From the NCBI RefSeq assembly GCF_014203355.1, contig NZ_JACHIR010000001.1, forward strand, positions 8,124,038-8,188,037: 64,000 nucleotides of DNA, given 5' to 3'. This DNA comes from Kutzneria kofuensis. Lineage in GTDB: Bacteria > Actinomycetota > Actinomycetes > Mycobacteriales > Pseudonocardiaceae. Positions 51,953 through 60,848 of the stretch are shown piece by piece (position 1 is the first letter of the stretch; each line of letters starts with the position of its first letter). The translations under genes were made by a program, and so were the position numbers. The notes under the pieces are model-generated. The model saw only the letters and a program-made list of their open reading frames with translations. It was not told where the DNA came from and ran no database searches.

Positions 51953-53298
51953 CCGGCGACCTGGGCGGCGGCCGGGCCGTGGTGCTCGGCGGCAGCATGG
52001 CCGGTCTGCTCGCGGCCCGTGTGCTCGCCGACACCTACCAGCGGGTCGTGGTCGTCGACCGCGACCAGCTGGACCAGGTGACCACGGCGCGGCGGGGCGT
52101 GCCGCAGGGCGCGCACGTGCACGGCCTGCTGGCCAAGGGACAGCAGGTGATCGAGGAGCTGTTCCCGGGCTTCACCGAGAAGATCGTGGCCGACGGGGCG
52201 CCGCTGTCCGACCTGGCCGGCACCGTGCGCTGGTACTTCCACGGGCGGCGGCTGTCAGCCGCCCCGTCGGAGCTGACCTGCGTCGCGGCGAGCCGGCCGG
52301 TGCTGGAGAGCCACGTGCGGGCCCGGGTGGCCGCGCGCACCACCGTGGAGATGCTGGAGCAGCACGACATTCTCGGCCTGACCACCACCTCGGGGCGGGA
52401 GCGGGTGACCGGCGTGCGGCTGCGCCGTCCCGACGGCAGTGAGCACCGGCTGACCGCCGACCTGGTGGTGGACGCCACCGGGCGGGGCTCGCGGACCCCG
52501 GTGTGGCTGGAGGAACTGGGCTACCGGCGGCCGGCCGAGGACCGGGTGAAGATCGACCTCACGTACACCACGCGACGCTATCGGCGGTGCCCGCCGGAGG
52601 TGTTCGGCCGGGACGTGTCCATCAACCCGGTGTCCACGCCGTCGCACCCGCGCGGCGCGTTCCTCACCCGGATCGAGAACGACCAGTACGCGGTGTCGCT
52701 GACCGGGGTGCTCGGCGACCGCGCGCCCACCGACCCGGACGGCTTCCTCGACTGGGCCCGGTCCCTGCCGGTGCCCGACGTCTACCGGGCGATCCGGGAC
52801 GCCGAGCCGCTGGACGACCCGGTGGCGTTCCGCTACCCGGCCAGCGTGCGCCGACGCTACGAGCGGCTGGACCGGTTCCCGGACCGGCTGCTGGTGGTCG
52901 GGGACGCGGTGTGCAGCTTCAACCCGGTCTACGGGCAGGGCATGACCGTCGCCGCGCTGGAGGCGCTGACGCTGGCCGAGCACCTGCGGCGCGACCGTGT
53001 GCCCAACCCGCGCCGGTTCCTGGCCGACGTGGCCAAGGTGATCGACCTGCCGTGGGAGATCTCGGCCGGTGGCGACCTGGCCTTCGCCCAGGTGGCCGGG
53101 CCGCGCACGGCCAAGGTGCGGTTCAGCAACGCCTACATCGCCCGGCTGCACGCGGCGGCCGCCTCGGACAGCCAGCTCACCCGGACGTTCATGCGGGTGG
53201 CCGGCCTGGTCGAGCCGCCGGAGGCGCTGATGCGGCCGGGCACGGTGCTCCGGGTGCTGCGCAACGAACTGCGCGAACTGGTCGGGCGAAGGGGGTAG
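51949..53298 (+). CDS. FAD-dependent monooxygenase (first of tandem paralogues)
   Basis: A 449-residue aromatic-hydroxylase-fold flavoprotein with the FAD motif [17 protein letters not shown] (11-27), a [13 protein letters not shown] region and the second FAD motif [19 protein letters not shown]. The family hydroxylates or epoxidises using NAD(P)H and O2. The neighbouring gene at 53302 is a close paralogue of the same length. It shares a 59-bp exact DNA match at the central motif. A role in enediyne-core oxidation is likely but the position of oxidation is unknown. It is coupled to the SgcJ-like gene. Confidence 0.87.
   Translation: MTGDLGGGRAVVLGGSMAGLLAARVLADTYQRVVVVDRDQLDQVTTARRGVPQGAHVHGLLAKGQQVIEELFPGFTEKIVADGAPLSDLAGTVRWYFHGRRLSAAPSELTCVAASRPVLESHVRARVAARTTVEMLEQHDILGLTTTSGRERVTGVRLRRPDGSEHRLTADLVVDATGRGSRTPVWLEELGYRRPAEDRVKIDLTYTTRRYRRCPPEVFGRDVSINPVSTPSHPRGAFLTRIENDQYAVSLTGVLGDRAPTDPDGFLDWARSLPVPDVYRAIRDAEPLDDPVAFRYPASVRRRYERLDRFPDRLLVVGDAVCSFNPVYGQGMTVAALEALTLAEHLRRDRVPNPRRFLADVAKVIDLPWEISAGGDLAFAQVAGPRTAKVRFSNAYIARLHAAAASDSQLTRTFMRVAGLVEPPEALMRPGTVLRVLRNELRELVGRRG
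52476..52534 (+). repeat. 59-bp exact match shared by the two FAD paralogues (copy 1)
   Basis: These 59 bases are identical to 53823-53881, at the equivalent codon position of the downstream paralogue, whereas flanking codons differ freely. It covers the [18 protein letters not shown] coding region and suggests recent recombination or gene conversion. Confidence 0.85.
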
Positions 53299-53301
53299 CC
53301 G

Positions 53302-54651
53302 GTGAGCAGACGACGTGGGACCGCGGTGGTGCTGGGCGCGAGCATGGCGGGGCTGCTGGCCGCGCGGGTGCTGGCCGAGTCGTTCGACCAGGTCACGGTG
53401 CTCGACCGGGACACGGTGCTGGGGGTGCGGGAGTCCCGGCGGGGCGCCCCGCACACCCGGCACGCGCACGGGCTGCACGCCCGGGGCCACCTGATCCTGG
53501 AGGAGCTGTTCCCGGACTTCACCGCCGAGCTCAGCGCGGCCGGCGTGCCCACCGGCGACCTGGGCGAGATGCGGTGGTTCTTCAACGCCCGCAAGCTCCG
53601 GCCGGCGCACACCGGGCTGGTCTCGGTGACCGCGCCGCGCCCGGTGCTCGAACACCACGTGCGGACCCGGGTGGCGGCGCTGCCGAACGTGCGGATCGGG
53701 GAACGCCGCACGGTGCTCGACCTGCTGTCCACTTCGGACCACTCGCGGGTCACCGGCGTCCGGCTCCGGGCGGAGGACGGTGACGCGGTCGAGGAGTTGC
53801 CCGCCGATCTGGTGGTGGACTGCACCGGGCGGGGCTCGCGGACCCCGGTGTGGCTGGAGGAACTGGGCTACCGGCGGCCGGACGTGGACCGGGTGAAGAT
53901 CGGCCTGGCCTACACCACCCGGCACTACCGGATGAAGCCGGAGATGTTCGACGGGGTGCAGTCGATCAACCCGGTGGCCTCGCCCGCACACCCCAGGGGC
54001 GCGTTCTTCGGGCAGGTCGGCACCGACACGTGCATCCTGTCGCTGACCGGCATCCTCGGCGACCACCCGCCGACCGATCCGGAGGGCTTCCTGGAGTTCA
54101 CCCGCTCGCTGCCGGTGCCGGACGTCTACCACGCCGTGCGGGAGGCCGAGGCGCTGGACGAGCCGGCGTCCTTCGCCTTCCCGGCCAGCGTGCGGCGCCG
54201 GTACGAGCGGCTGACCCGGTTCCCCGAGGGCCTGCTGGTGCTCGGCGACGCGGTGTGCAGCTTCAATCCCGTGTACGGGCAGGGCATGAGCGTCGCCGCG
54301 ATCGAGACGATGGCCCTGCGCGAGCACCTGCGCGGCGGCGGCGGGGCCGGCGAGTTCTTCGCCCGGCTGGCCAAGGTGGTCGACGTCGCGTGGGACATCT
54401 CCACCGGCGGCGACCTGGACTTCCCCGCGGTGGAGGGCCGGCGGACGGTGAAGGTCCGGGTGGGCAACGCCTATCTGGCCCGGGTGCAGTACGCCGCGAC
54501 CAAGGACGCCGACGTGACGGCGGCGTTCATGCGGGTCGCCGGGCTGATCGACCCGCCGCAGGCCCTCATGCGGCCGTCGATGATGGTGCGGGTGCTGCGG
54601 CACGCGATGCGCCGCCCCGCGCCGGGGCCGTCCTGGCTCGGCGCGAAGTAG
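53302..54651 (+). CDS. FAD-dependent monooxygenase (second of tandem paralogues)
   Basis: A 449-residue paralogue of the preceding enzyme, starting with GTG 3 bp after its stop. It has the same motifs: [37 protein letters not shown] and [19 protein letters not shown]. Differences in the substrate-domain stretch (for example HYRMKPEMFDGVQS against [15 protein letters not shown]) suggest that the two act on different positions or intermediates. A strong terminator follows, ending the plus-strand run that began near 48722. Confidence 0.87.
   Translation: MSRRRGTAVVLGASMAGLLAARVLAESFDQVTVLDRDTVLGVRESRRGAPHTRHAHGLHARGHLILEELFPDFTAELSAAGVPTGDLGEMRWFFNARKLRPAHTGLVSVTAPRPVLEHHVRTRVAALPNVRIGERRTVLDLLSTSDHSRVTGVRLRAEDGDAVEELPADLVVDCTGRGSRTPVWLEELGYRRPDVDRVKIGLAYTTRHYRMKPEMFDGVQSINPVASPAHPRGAFFGQVGTDTCILSLTGILGDHPPTDPEGFLEFTRSLPVPDVYHAVREAEALDEPASFAFPASVRRRYERLTRFPEGLLVLGDAVCSFNPVYGQGMSVAAIETMALREHLRGGGGAGEFFARLAKVVDVAWDISTGGDLDFPAVEGRRTVKVRVGNAYLARVQYAATKDADVTAAFMRVAGLIDPPQALMRPSMMVRVLRHAMRRPAPGPSWLGAK
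53823..53881 (+). repeat. 59-bp exact match shared by the two FAD paralogues (copy 2)
   Basis: Second copy of the identical segment at 52476-52534; the spacing of 1347 bases is a multiple of three, so both are read in the same frame. Confidence 0.85.
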
Positions 54652-54656
54652 CGGCG

Positions 54657-54701
54657 GACACGAAGAAGGCTCGGCCGGACCGGCCGAGCCTTCTTCGTGT
54701 C
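54657..54701. terminator. Perfect long hairpin terminator between convergent genes
   Basis: A 45-base palindrome with 22-bp perfect arms (54657-54678 with 54680-54701) around one central base lies between the FAD monooxygenase stop and the VOC gene stop, overlapping the latter. It should terminate transcription in both directions. Confidence 0.82.
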
Positions 54702-55068
54702 ACTGGACGCTGGCGAGGTACTCCGCGCTGAGCTGGATGATCTGCACGTAGTTGCCGTCCGGGTCGGTGACGGTGCCGAACAGCCCGTCCCGACGCTGTT
54801 CCAGCTCGGCCACCCAGCTCGCGCCCAGCTCGGTCAGGTGCCGGGCGGTGGCCTCGGCGTCGTCGACGTGGAAGTTGAGCAGCACCCGGCCCGGCTCCGC
54901 CGTGCGGGCGGCGACGTCGTCACGGCCGTCGATGAGGATCGACACCGCGCCGAACTGGAGGAACCCGTACTGGTTCTCCGTGGGGCGCAGCGCGTCGAGG
55001 TACCACTGCTTGAGCCGCTCGGGGTCGGAGCTGCCGAGCAGGATGCTGCCAAGGATCGGGGACGACAC
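54700..55068 (-). CDS. VOC-superfamily protein (glyoxalase/bleomycin-resistance type)
   Basis: A 122-residue VOC domain starting GSILLGSSDPERLKQWYLDAL and ending FGTVTDPDGNYVQIIQLS. The GTG start at 55068 has AGGAGG 5 bases upstream, a near-ideal ribosome-binding site. It may bind and sequester the enediyne, as VOC proteins do in other enediyne producers (TnmS), or act as a small enzyme. It is the last gene of a minus-strand operon with the AhpD-like, GMC and small partner genes. Confidence 0.83.
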   Translation of the reverse strand: MSSPILGSILLGSSDPERLKQWYLDALRPTENQYGFLQFGAVSILIDGRDDVAARTAEPGRVLLNFHVDDAEATARHLTELGASWVAELEQRRDGLFGTVTDPDGNYVQIIQLSAEYLASVQ

Positions 55069-55094
55069 GGTTTCCTCCTGTGTGGACGGTCGGG

Positions 55095-56120
55095 TCAGGT
55101 CGGTCGGCCCAGCCAGCTGCCCACCCGCCGCGCGGCGGTCAGGCTGCTCCAGGACGCCAGGCCGACCAGTGTGGCGTCTCGCGGGTCGGTGCGGCGGAAC
55201 TCGGCCACCACCTGCTCGTCGACCTGGTACGGCGCGAGCGCGACCAGCAGCGCGAGCCGACCGGCGGCCCGGTCGGCGTCGGGGCAGTCGAGCAGTGCGG
55301 TGTCGACCCAGCCCCGGCTGATCCCGCGCGGCCGGCCGTCCCAGGCGGCCAGCTCCGCCTCCACCAGGGCCCGCACCGACTCGGGCACGGACTGCCGGCC
55401 GATCTCGTCGCCGGCGGCGTACACCCGGGAGAAGGCGTCGGTGAGCACCGGGCTCCCCTCCGCCCAGCCCAGGTCGGCCGGCGGCGGCGCGGGCGGCAGC
55501 AGGGACAGCGAAGTGCCCGGGGCATGGCGGGCGAGGGCCGCCGGGCGGAGGAACCGGCCGAGCGTCCGCAGCACCAGCGGTCGCACCCGGGCCGGCACCT
55601 GGGCCGGCACGGGGCTGTCGTCGAGGAACACGGTGACCATGCGGTTGATGTAGTGGAACACCACCGCCACCGCGGCGTGGTCGGGCAGCGCGGCCGGCCG
55701 GGCCAGCTCGCGGCGGCCGGTGTCGTGGGCCCAGCCGGCCAGCCGGCGGACCTCGGCGTCCTGGATCCGCTCCAGCCGTCCGGCGGCCAGCAGCCGGCCG
55801 ACGCCGTCCGGCGCCAGGCCGTGCAGCGTGGCGCTGTGCACCGCCACGCAGTACGGGCACGCATTGCCCAGCGACACCGCGGCCGCCACGACCTCCTTGT
55901 CCCGACGGGACGCGGAGGTCGTGACGACCAGGGACTCGCGCAGCATCACCCAGCCGGCGGCCAGCGCCAGCGGGTGCGGCGAGTGCAGCGTGATCGGCGG
56001 CGCGACCAGGCCGAACTCGCGTTCCACCTCGCGGTAGACCGCCTGGTCGGGCACCGGGCTGACGTAGCGGATCCGAGCGGGCCGCCGGCGCAGCACCGCC
56101 CGGAGGAGCGCTCCGCTCAT
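55095..56120 (-). CDS. AhpD/carboxymuconolactone-decarboxylase-like protein
   Basis: A 341-residue protein with an AhpD-type core containing GNACPYCVAVHSATLHG, that is, the redox CxxC plus the downstream His of alkylhydroperoxidase D relatives. A second half of about 150 residues has similar helical repeats but no CxxC. The family deals with peroxides or acts on lactones. Its 3' neighbour is the VOC gene (26 bp), and its ATG overlaps the GMC stop (TGATG). A protective or core-oxidation role is possible, neither proven. Confidence 0.78.
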   Translation of the reverse strand: MSGALLRAVLRRRPARIRYVSPVPDQAVYREVEREFGLVAPPITLHSPHPLALAAGWVMLRESLVVTTSASRRDKEVVAAAVSLGNACPYCVAVHSATLHGLAPDGVGRLLAAGRLERIQDAEVRRLAGWAHDTGRRELARPAALPDHAAVAVVFHYINRMVTVFLDDSPVPAQVPARVRPLVLRTLGRFLRPAALARHAPGTSLSLLPPAPPPADLGWAEGSPVLTDAFSRVYAAGDEIGRQSVPESVRALVEAELAAWDGRPRGISRGWVDTALLDCPDADRAAGRLALLVALAPYQVDEQVVAEFRRTDPRDATLVGLASWSSLTAARRVGSWLGRPT

Positions 56121-57736
56121 CACGGCAGGGACGCGCCGTAGCTGACCGCCACCCCGCGCTGCCTGGCCGCCCGCACGATGCCCGGGACGGCCCGCTCGGC
56201 CAGCGCCGCGATGGTCAGCGCCGGGTTCACGGTCAGCGCGCACGGCACGGCGGAGCCGTCGGTGACGAAGATGCCCGGGTGGCCGCGCAGCTCGTGCCGG
56301 TCGTCCAGGGCCGAGGTGGCCGGGTCGTCGCCGATCCGGCACGACGCCAGCGGGTGCACCGTGTACGCGCCGACCACGTCGTTGCTCCACGGCAGCACGG
56401 TCGCCAGCCCGTCCCGTTCCATGATCTCCTTCACCTGCGCGTCGGACTCGGCCCAGCCGCGCAGCGTGTTCTCGGTCGGCCGGTACCGGATCGGGCCGCG
56501 GCCCAGCATCTGCTGGGAGATGCGGAACGCGTTGCCGGTGGGCGGGGGAGCGCCGAACTCGCCCTCGTTGTCGTCCTCGGACATGGTGAACGTGGTCAGC
56601 CAGGACTGCCACCGCCGCAGCAGCTCCTTCTTCTCCGGGCCGAACCAGGTCGGCCCGTCCGGGCCGGGCACCTGGGCCAGGATGGTGCCGAAGCCGGGCG
56701 GGAAGTACAGCTGCTCCAGGCTGAACCGGGAGTACTCGGGCAGGCTGCCGTCCAGCCGGTCCCAGCTGGCCACGCACGGGCCCTTGCCGACCTGGTTGGC
56801 CCGGAAGGCGCTGCCGTCGGGCCGGCTCACGCCGAGCAGGTCCCGGGCCTTGTCCTCGTCGATGACGGCGGTGTTCAGCCGCTCCCCGTTGCCGGAGAAG
56901 TAGCGGCCCACCGCGTGCGGCATCGCGCCCAGCTCGGCCTCCGAGCGCTGGAGGATCACCGGGGTGGCGCCGGCGCCGGCGGCGAGCACCACGATCTTGG
57001 CGTCGATCGCGCCGGAGCCGTTGGTGAGCCGGTAGTCGTCGTCGTGGATGACGTTGTAGTGCACCCGGTAGCCGCCGTCGTCGGTGCGCGCGATCCGCTG
57101 GACCTCGTGCAGCGGCCGGATCTCCGCGCCGTTGGCGATCGCGCCCGGCAGGTAGTTGAGCAGCAGCGACCGCTTGGCGTCGAACCGGCAGCCGGCCATC
57201 ATCCAGTTGCAGTTGGTGCACAGGGTGTTGTCCACGGCCGCCGGCACCGGGTTGGCGGTGTGCCCGGCCCGCGCGCAGGCGGCGGCGAACAGCCCACCGG
57301 CGTAGGTGACCGTGTTCCAGTCGTTCCGGCTGACCGGCAGGGCCTGCTCGACCCGGTCGTACCAGGGGTCGAGGGCGGCGCGGTCGATGGTGGCCGGCCA
57401 CATGCGGCGGCCGATGCTTCCCTTGCGCTCGAACACGAACGACGGCACGCGCGGCATGGCGGCGAAGTACACGACGCTGCCGCCGCCGACGCAGTTGCCG
57501 CCCAGCAGGGCCATTCCGTCGCCGACCACGAAGTCGAAGATCCGCGTGTACGACGAGCCGAGCATGAAGTCGTGCTCGAACTCGTCGCTGCGCAGCCACG
57601 GCCCGCGCTCCAGCACGACCACCCGCGCGCCGCCGGCGGCCAGGTGGTAGGCGGTGATCGCACCGCCGAAGCCGCTGCCGACCACCAGGACGTCGGTCTG
57701 CTCCACGGCGAATGATTCGCCCGCAGGCTCGGTCAT
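56120..57736 (-). CDS. GMC/cholesterol-oxidase-like oxidoreductase (enediyne E9-type)
   Basis: A 538-residue FAD enzyme with N-terminal VVGSGFGGAITAYHLA (about 19-34), LGGNCVGGGSVVYFAAM (FAD/active-site region), a cysteine-rich LCTNCNWMMAGCRF segment and the C-terminal HPLASCRIGDD carrying the active-site His. Nine-membered enediyne clusters carry a conserved oxidoreductase of this type (SgcE9). Coupling by ATGA to the small protein upstream resembles catalytic/small-subunit pairs of GMC dehydrogenases. The reaction on the core is not known. Confidence 0.88.
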   Translation of the reverse strand: MTEPAGESFAVEQTDVLVVGSGFGGAITAYHLAAGGARVVVLERGPWLRSDEFEHDFMLGSSYTRIFDFVVGDGMALLGGNCVGGGSVVYFAAMPRVPSFVFERKGSIGRRMWPATIDRAALDPWYDRVEQALPVSRNDWNTVTYAGGLFAAACARAGHTANPVPAAVDNTLCTNCNWMMAGCRFDAKRSLLLNYLPGAIANGAEIRPLHEVQRIARTDDGGYRVHYNVIHDDDYRLTNGSGAIDAKIVVLAAGAGATPVILQRSEAELGAMPHAVGRYFSGNGERLNTAVIDEDKARDLLGVSRPDGSAFRANQVGKGPCVASWDRLDGSLPEYSRFSLEQLYFPPGFGTILAQVPGPDGPTWFGPEKKELLRRWQSWLTTFTMSEDDNEGEFGAPPPTGNAFRISQQMLGRGPIRYRPTENTLRGWAESDAQVKEIMERDGLATVLPWSNDVVGAYTVHPLASCRIGDDPATSALDDRHELRGHPGIFVTDGSAVPCALTVNPALTIAALAERAVPGIVRAARQRGVAVSYGASLP

Positions 57737-58341
57737 GCCAGGCTCCCGGAGGCGGTGGTGTCGGGGTGCAGGTCGGCCAGCGGGCGGCCGTAGGAGTAGG
57801 CCGGGAACCGCCACAGGCCGTCCGGATCCGGGGCGGCGAAGCCCATCGTGGCCAGCCCGACGTGCCCCTCGGCGATGGCCTCGGTGGTGTGCCGGTGCGC
57901 GGCGGTGTCGAAGGCCATGTTGCTGAACAGGGCCAGCGCCACCCAGCCGTCGCGCTCCGGGTGGTCCGGCCCGGTCAGGGCGCGGACCAGGGCGCTGCGG
58001 TCGTCGAAGGCCAGCGCCACGAACGCCGGCACGTCCCCGTCCAGGTCCCGGCCGTGCTCGCGCGCGTACGCGGTGGCGTGCTCGTTCAGCATCCGGGCCA
58101 GGTCGGTCAGGCCGCCGGCCACGCCGGCCGCCGGGGTCTCCAGCAGCTCGATCGCGCCGGCCACCACGGCCCCGCCGCCGGACGCCGCGCCGGCCACCGA
58201 CCGGTCCGCCGGGAAGCGCTTCTCACCGGGCACGATCGTGTCGGCGAACGCCTCCAGGGTCATCGTCCTGGCCACCTGTTGCTGCGCGGTTCCCGGGTCC
58301 ACGGCTATCCCTCCGAATTCGGCAATGGCCCGTCCCGCCAT
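57733..58341 (-). CDS. Small partner protein of the GMC oxidoreductase (DUF5987-like)
   Basis: A 202-residue protein with RTMTLEAFADTIVPGEKRFPADRSVAGAA near the start, a segment seen in gluconate-2-dehydrogenase subunit-3-like partners of GMC enzymes, and a C-terminal SNMAFDTAAHRHTTEAIAEGHVGLATMGF. I believe this corresponds to Pfam DUF5987, but could not check. Its stop overlaps the GMC start (ATGA). It may chaperone or anchor that enzyme. It starts the minus-strand operon reading toward 54700. Confidence 0.7.
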   Translation of the reverse strand: MAGRAIAEFGGIAVDPGTAQQQVARTMTLEAFADTIVPGEKRFPADRSVAGAASGGGAVVAGAIELLETPAAGVAGGLTDLARMLNEHATAYAREHGRDLDGDVPAFVALAFDDRSALVRALTGPDHPERDGWVALALFSNMAFDTAAHRHTTEAIAEGHVGLATMGFAAPDPDGLWRFPAYSYGRPLADLHPDTTASGSLA

Positions 58342-58720
58342 CCGTTCCTCGTATCCATCCGTATCGAAACCGTAGGTACGAGTTCTGAAACAGGACTATC
58401 GGCCCCAATGATTTAAGGGAGCTTCGGATGTGATCGTTCGGGTCTATCATCAGTGACGGAAACGGCAGGTCGCACCTCCGGGATTGCGCTGGTCGGATCA
58501 ATGAATGCTCTGTTCGGGTGGTGACACAACGTATGTCAATTACCGCATTTACGTCACCGTGACCGCTGTTCGAACTTCCTTGCACGGCCATGGAGCCACT
58601 GGTAATGTCCGAATCCGAGGCATTGGAATCTGCGCCGCACTGTTTTGGACGGCGGTATACGAGCCGCAACACTCACATTGTCGACGCCGTGTCCGATGTG
58701 TGCGCGAAAGGGTGATCGCG
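58342..58720. promoter_or_regulatory. 379-bp divergent promoter region upstream of the AraC gene and GMC operon
   Basis: This stretch is clearly less GC-rich than its surroundings and contains no convincing gene. A plausible plus-strand promoter for the AraC gene is TTGCAC (58580-58585), a 17-base spacer, then TAATGT (58603-58608), about 112 bases before the start codon. The promoter of the minus-strand GMC operon must also lie here; it is not obvious. Confidence 0.45.
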
Positions 58721-59497
58721 GTGGGGGAGAATAGCGATGATCGGGTTGGCGCGGAGATGCGGGACGTGGTCGGCCGGGCCGTCGAGGTCATGCGGGAGCA
58801 ACTCGGCCACCAACTCACGGTGGACGACCTGGCCCGGTCGGCGATGTTCAGCCGATTCCACTTCTCGCGGATATTCCAGCGGGTGACCGGCGTTTCGCCG
58901 GGCCGCTTCCTGTCCGCGCTGCGGCTCCATGAGGCCAAGCGGCTGCTGCTGGCCACCTCGGACAGCGTGACCGACATCAGCTACCAGGTCGGGTACCACA
59001 GCGTCGGCACGTTCAGCGCGCGCTTCCACAGCAGCGTCGGCCTGTCGCCGAGCGCCTACCGGCAGGCCGGCGGCTTCACCACCATGGTGTCGACCGAGCC
59101 GCGCGCCCGCAGGCGGCCCGGCTCGGCGCTGGTGCACGGGCGGCTGCGCAGCACCGAGGCCGACGAGACCGGCGTGATCTTCGTGGGGCTGTTCCCGGAG
59201 CCCGTGCCCCAGGGCCAGCCGGTGTGCGGCACGATCATGGCCGAGCCGGACCACTTCCTGCTGACCGACGTGCCGTCCGGAACGTGGTACCTGGTGGCCA
59301 GTTCCGTGCGCACCGCCTACGCCGCCGGGACCGAGCCGGAGCCCTTCGTCGCCGTGACCGGGCCGGTCACCGTGCACCCGTGCGCGGTGCTGTCGGTGGA
59401 CCTGCCACTGCGCCGCCGGCGCGCGGTCGATCCGCCGCTGGTGCTGGGCCGGCTGACCGTGCCCGCGCCGACACCGTGCTACGGGGCCGCCAGCTGA
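58721..59497 (+). CDS. AraC-family regulator, paralogue of the one at 18529
   Basis: A 258-residue protein with the N-terminal AraC domain (DDLARSAMFSRFHFSRIF and ISYQVGYHSVGTFSARFHSSVGLSPSAYRQ) and a C-terminal domain starting GVIFVGLFPEPVPQGQPV, the same non-canonical domain as its paralogue. I start at GTG 58721 because AAAGGGTGA precedes it; GTG 58712 is an alternative. It is divergent from the GMC operon and convergent with the P450 gene. It probably regulates enediyne-core genes at this end of the cluster. Confidence 0.86.
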   Translation: MGENSDDRVGAEMRDVVGRAVEVMREQLGHQLTVDDLARSAMFSRFHFSRIFQRVTGVSPGRFLSALRLHEAKRLLLATSDSVTDISYQVGYHSVGTFSARFHSSVGLSPSAYRQAGGFTTMVSTEPRARRRPGSALVHGRLRSTEADETGVIFVGLFPEPVPQGQPVCGTIMAEPDHFLLTDVPSGTWYLVASSVRTAYAAGTEPEPFVAVTGPVTVHPCAVLSVDLPLRRRRAVDPPLVLGRLTVPAPTPCYGAAS

Positions 59498-59516
59498 GAA
59501 CCCGGCGGCGCCCGCG

Positions 59517-60848
59517 TCACCGCAGCGCATGGACCCGCATCGGCAGCCCGCCGCGGATCCGCAGCGACAGCATGGGTTCCGGCACCACCCGGTGGCCCGG
59601 CACCGCGTCCAGGCGCAGTCGCCGGGAGACCATGGCCAGCACCATCGTGGCCTCCATCATCCCCAGGCTGTTGCCCACGCAGAACCGCGGCCCGGCCCCG
59701 AACGGGATGTAGGCGTACCGGGGCCGGCCCGCCGACCGGTCCGCGTCGAACCGGTCGGGGTCGAACCGCAGCGGATCGGACCAGAAGCCGGGATGGCGGT
59801 GCAGCGTGTACGGGCTGACCAGCACGTCCGCGCCGGCCGGCACGTGGTAGCCGCCGATCTCGTCGTCCCCCTGGGCCAGCCGCGGCAGGATCCAGACCGG
59901 CGGGTACAGCCGCATCGCCTCGGACAGCACCGAGCCGGTGTAGCGCAGCCGGGCCAGATCGGTGTACTCGGGCAGCCGGTCGCCCAGCACCTCCACCGCC
60001 TCGGCGTGCAGCCGCTCCGCCACCTCGCGGTGCTGGCCGACCAGGTGGAACGTCCAGCCGAGGGTGCTGGCCGTGGTCTCGTGCCCGGCCAGCAGCAGCG
60101 TCACCAGCTCGTCCCGCATGCGCTGCTGGCCCACCTCGGGGGCGACGATCAGCCGGGACAGCACGTCGTCCCCGCCCGGCCGCTCGCCGTCGGCGGCGAC
60201 GCGCTCGGCGACCAGGCTGTCGACCACGTGCTGGAGGTAGCGGCGGGCACGGCGGAACCTGAGCTGCCGGGGCAGCGGCAGCCAGGCCGGGACCATGCCC
60301 AGCGTCACCATCTCGAACATGGCCTGGTCCTGCACGGACTCGAAGGCCCGGTCCACCGAGCCGAAGGCGCCGAGCTCGGCGTCCAGCAGGGTGTGGCCGA
60401 GCACGCCGAGCGTGAACGCCGTCAGCTCACGCAGCACGTCCACCGGCTCGTCGCGCGGCGCCGCCAGCCGGTCGACCAGGCGGGCCGCCTGCCGCGCGAC
60501 CGTGCCGGCCTGGGCGGAGATCCGCTTGTGCGCGAACGCCGGCTGGATCATCCGGCGCTGTTCCCGCCACAGCTCGCCCTCGCTGGTCAGCAGGCCGTCG
60601 CCGAGGGCCCGGCGGGCCTGGATCAGGCCGATGCCCTTGTGGTAGTTGCCGGCGTTGTCGGCGAGCACGTGCTTGACGTGGTCGGGGTGGTTGAAGAAGT
60701 ACAGCGCCTTCGGGCCGAGGGCCACGTGCGCCGCGTCGCCGTACGCCATCAGGCCGGTCATCATCGCCAGCCGGTCGCCGGCCAGCTGGCGCAGCAGGCG
60801 TGGCGACGCCGACCGCGGCGGACCCGGCGGCCGCCGGTGGGCGGTCAC
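59517..60848 (-). CDS. Cytochrome P450 (enediyne E7-type)
   Basis: A 443-residue P450 with the I-helix oxygen motif AGHETT (254-259), the K-helix ExxR (Glu310 to Arg313) and the heme-ligand loop FGAGPRFCVGNSLG with Cys390. It resembles bacterial P450s of the CYP102/long-chain type in length and lacks a membrane anchor. A P450 is conserved in nine-membered enediyne clusters (SgcE7). The GTG start overlaps the stop of the upstream DUF1702 gene (GTGA), placing it in one operon with both UnbL-type genes. It needs ferredoxin partners encoded elsewhere. Confidence 0.93.
   Translation of the reverse strand: MTAHRRPPGPPRSASPRLLRQLAGDRLAMMTGLMAYGDAAHVALGPKALYFFNHPDHVKHVLADNAGNYHKGIGLIQARRALGDGLLTSEGELWREQRRMIQPAFAHKRISAQAGTVARQAARLVDRLAAPRDEPVDVLRELTAFTLGVLGHTLLDAELGAFGSVDRAFESVQDQAMFEMVTLGMVPAWLPLPRQLRFRRARRYLQHVVDSLVAERVAADGERPGGDDVLSRLIVAPEVGQQRMRDELVTLLLAGHETTASTLGWTFHLVGQHREVAERLHAEAVEVLGDRLPEYTDLARLRYTGSVLSEAMRLYPPVWILPRLAQGDDEIGGYHVPAGADVLVSPYTLHRHPGFWSDPLRFDPDRFDADRSAGRPRYAYIPFGAGPRFCVGNSLGMMEATMVLAMVSRRLRLDAVPGHRVVPEPMLSLRIRGGLPMRVHALR

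Noticed and set aside
51949-54651. Flavin-dependent halogenases
   Set aside because: The GxGxxG and GD motifs are shared by all PHBH-fold enzymes; the halogenase WxWxIP motif and active-site lysine region are not seen.
58223-58672. Small minus-strand gene in the AraC upstream region
   Set aside because: It lacks domain features and normal codon-position GC bias, and overlaps the start of the GMC partner gene; the region reads better as promoter DNA.
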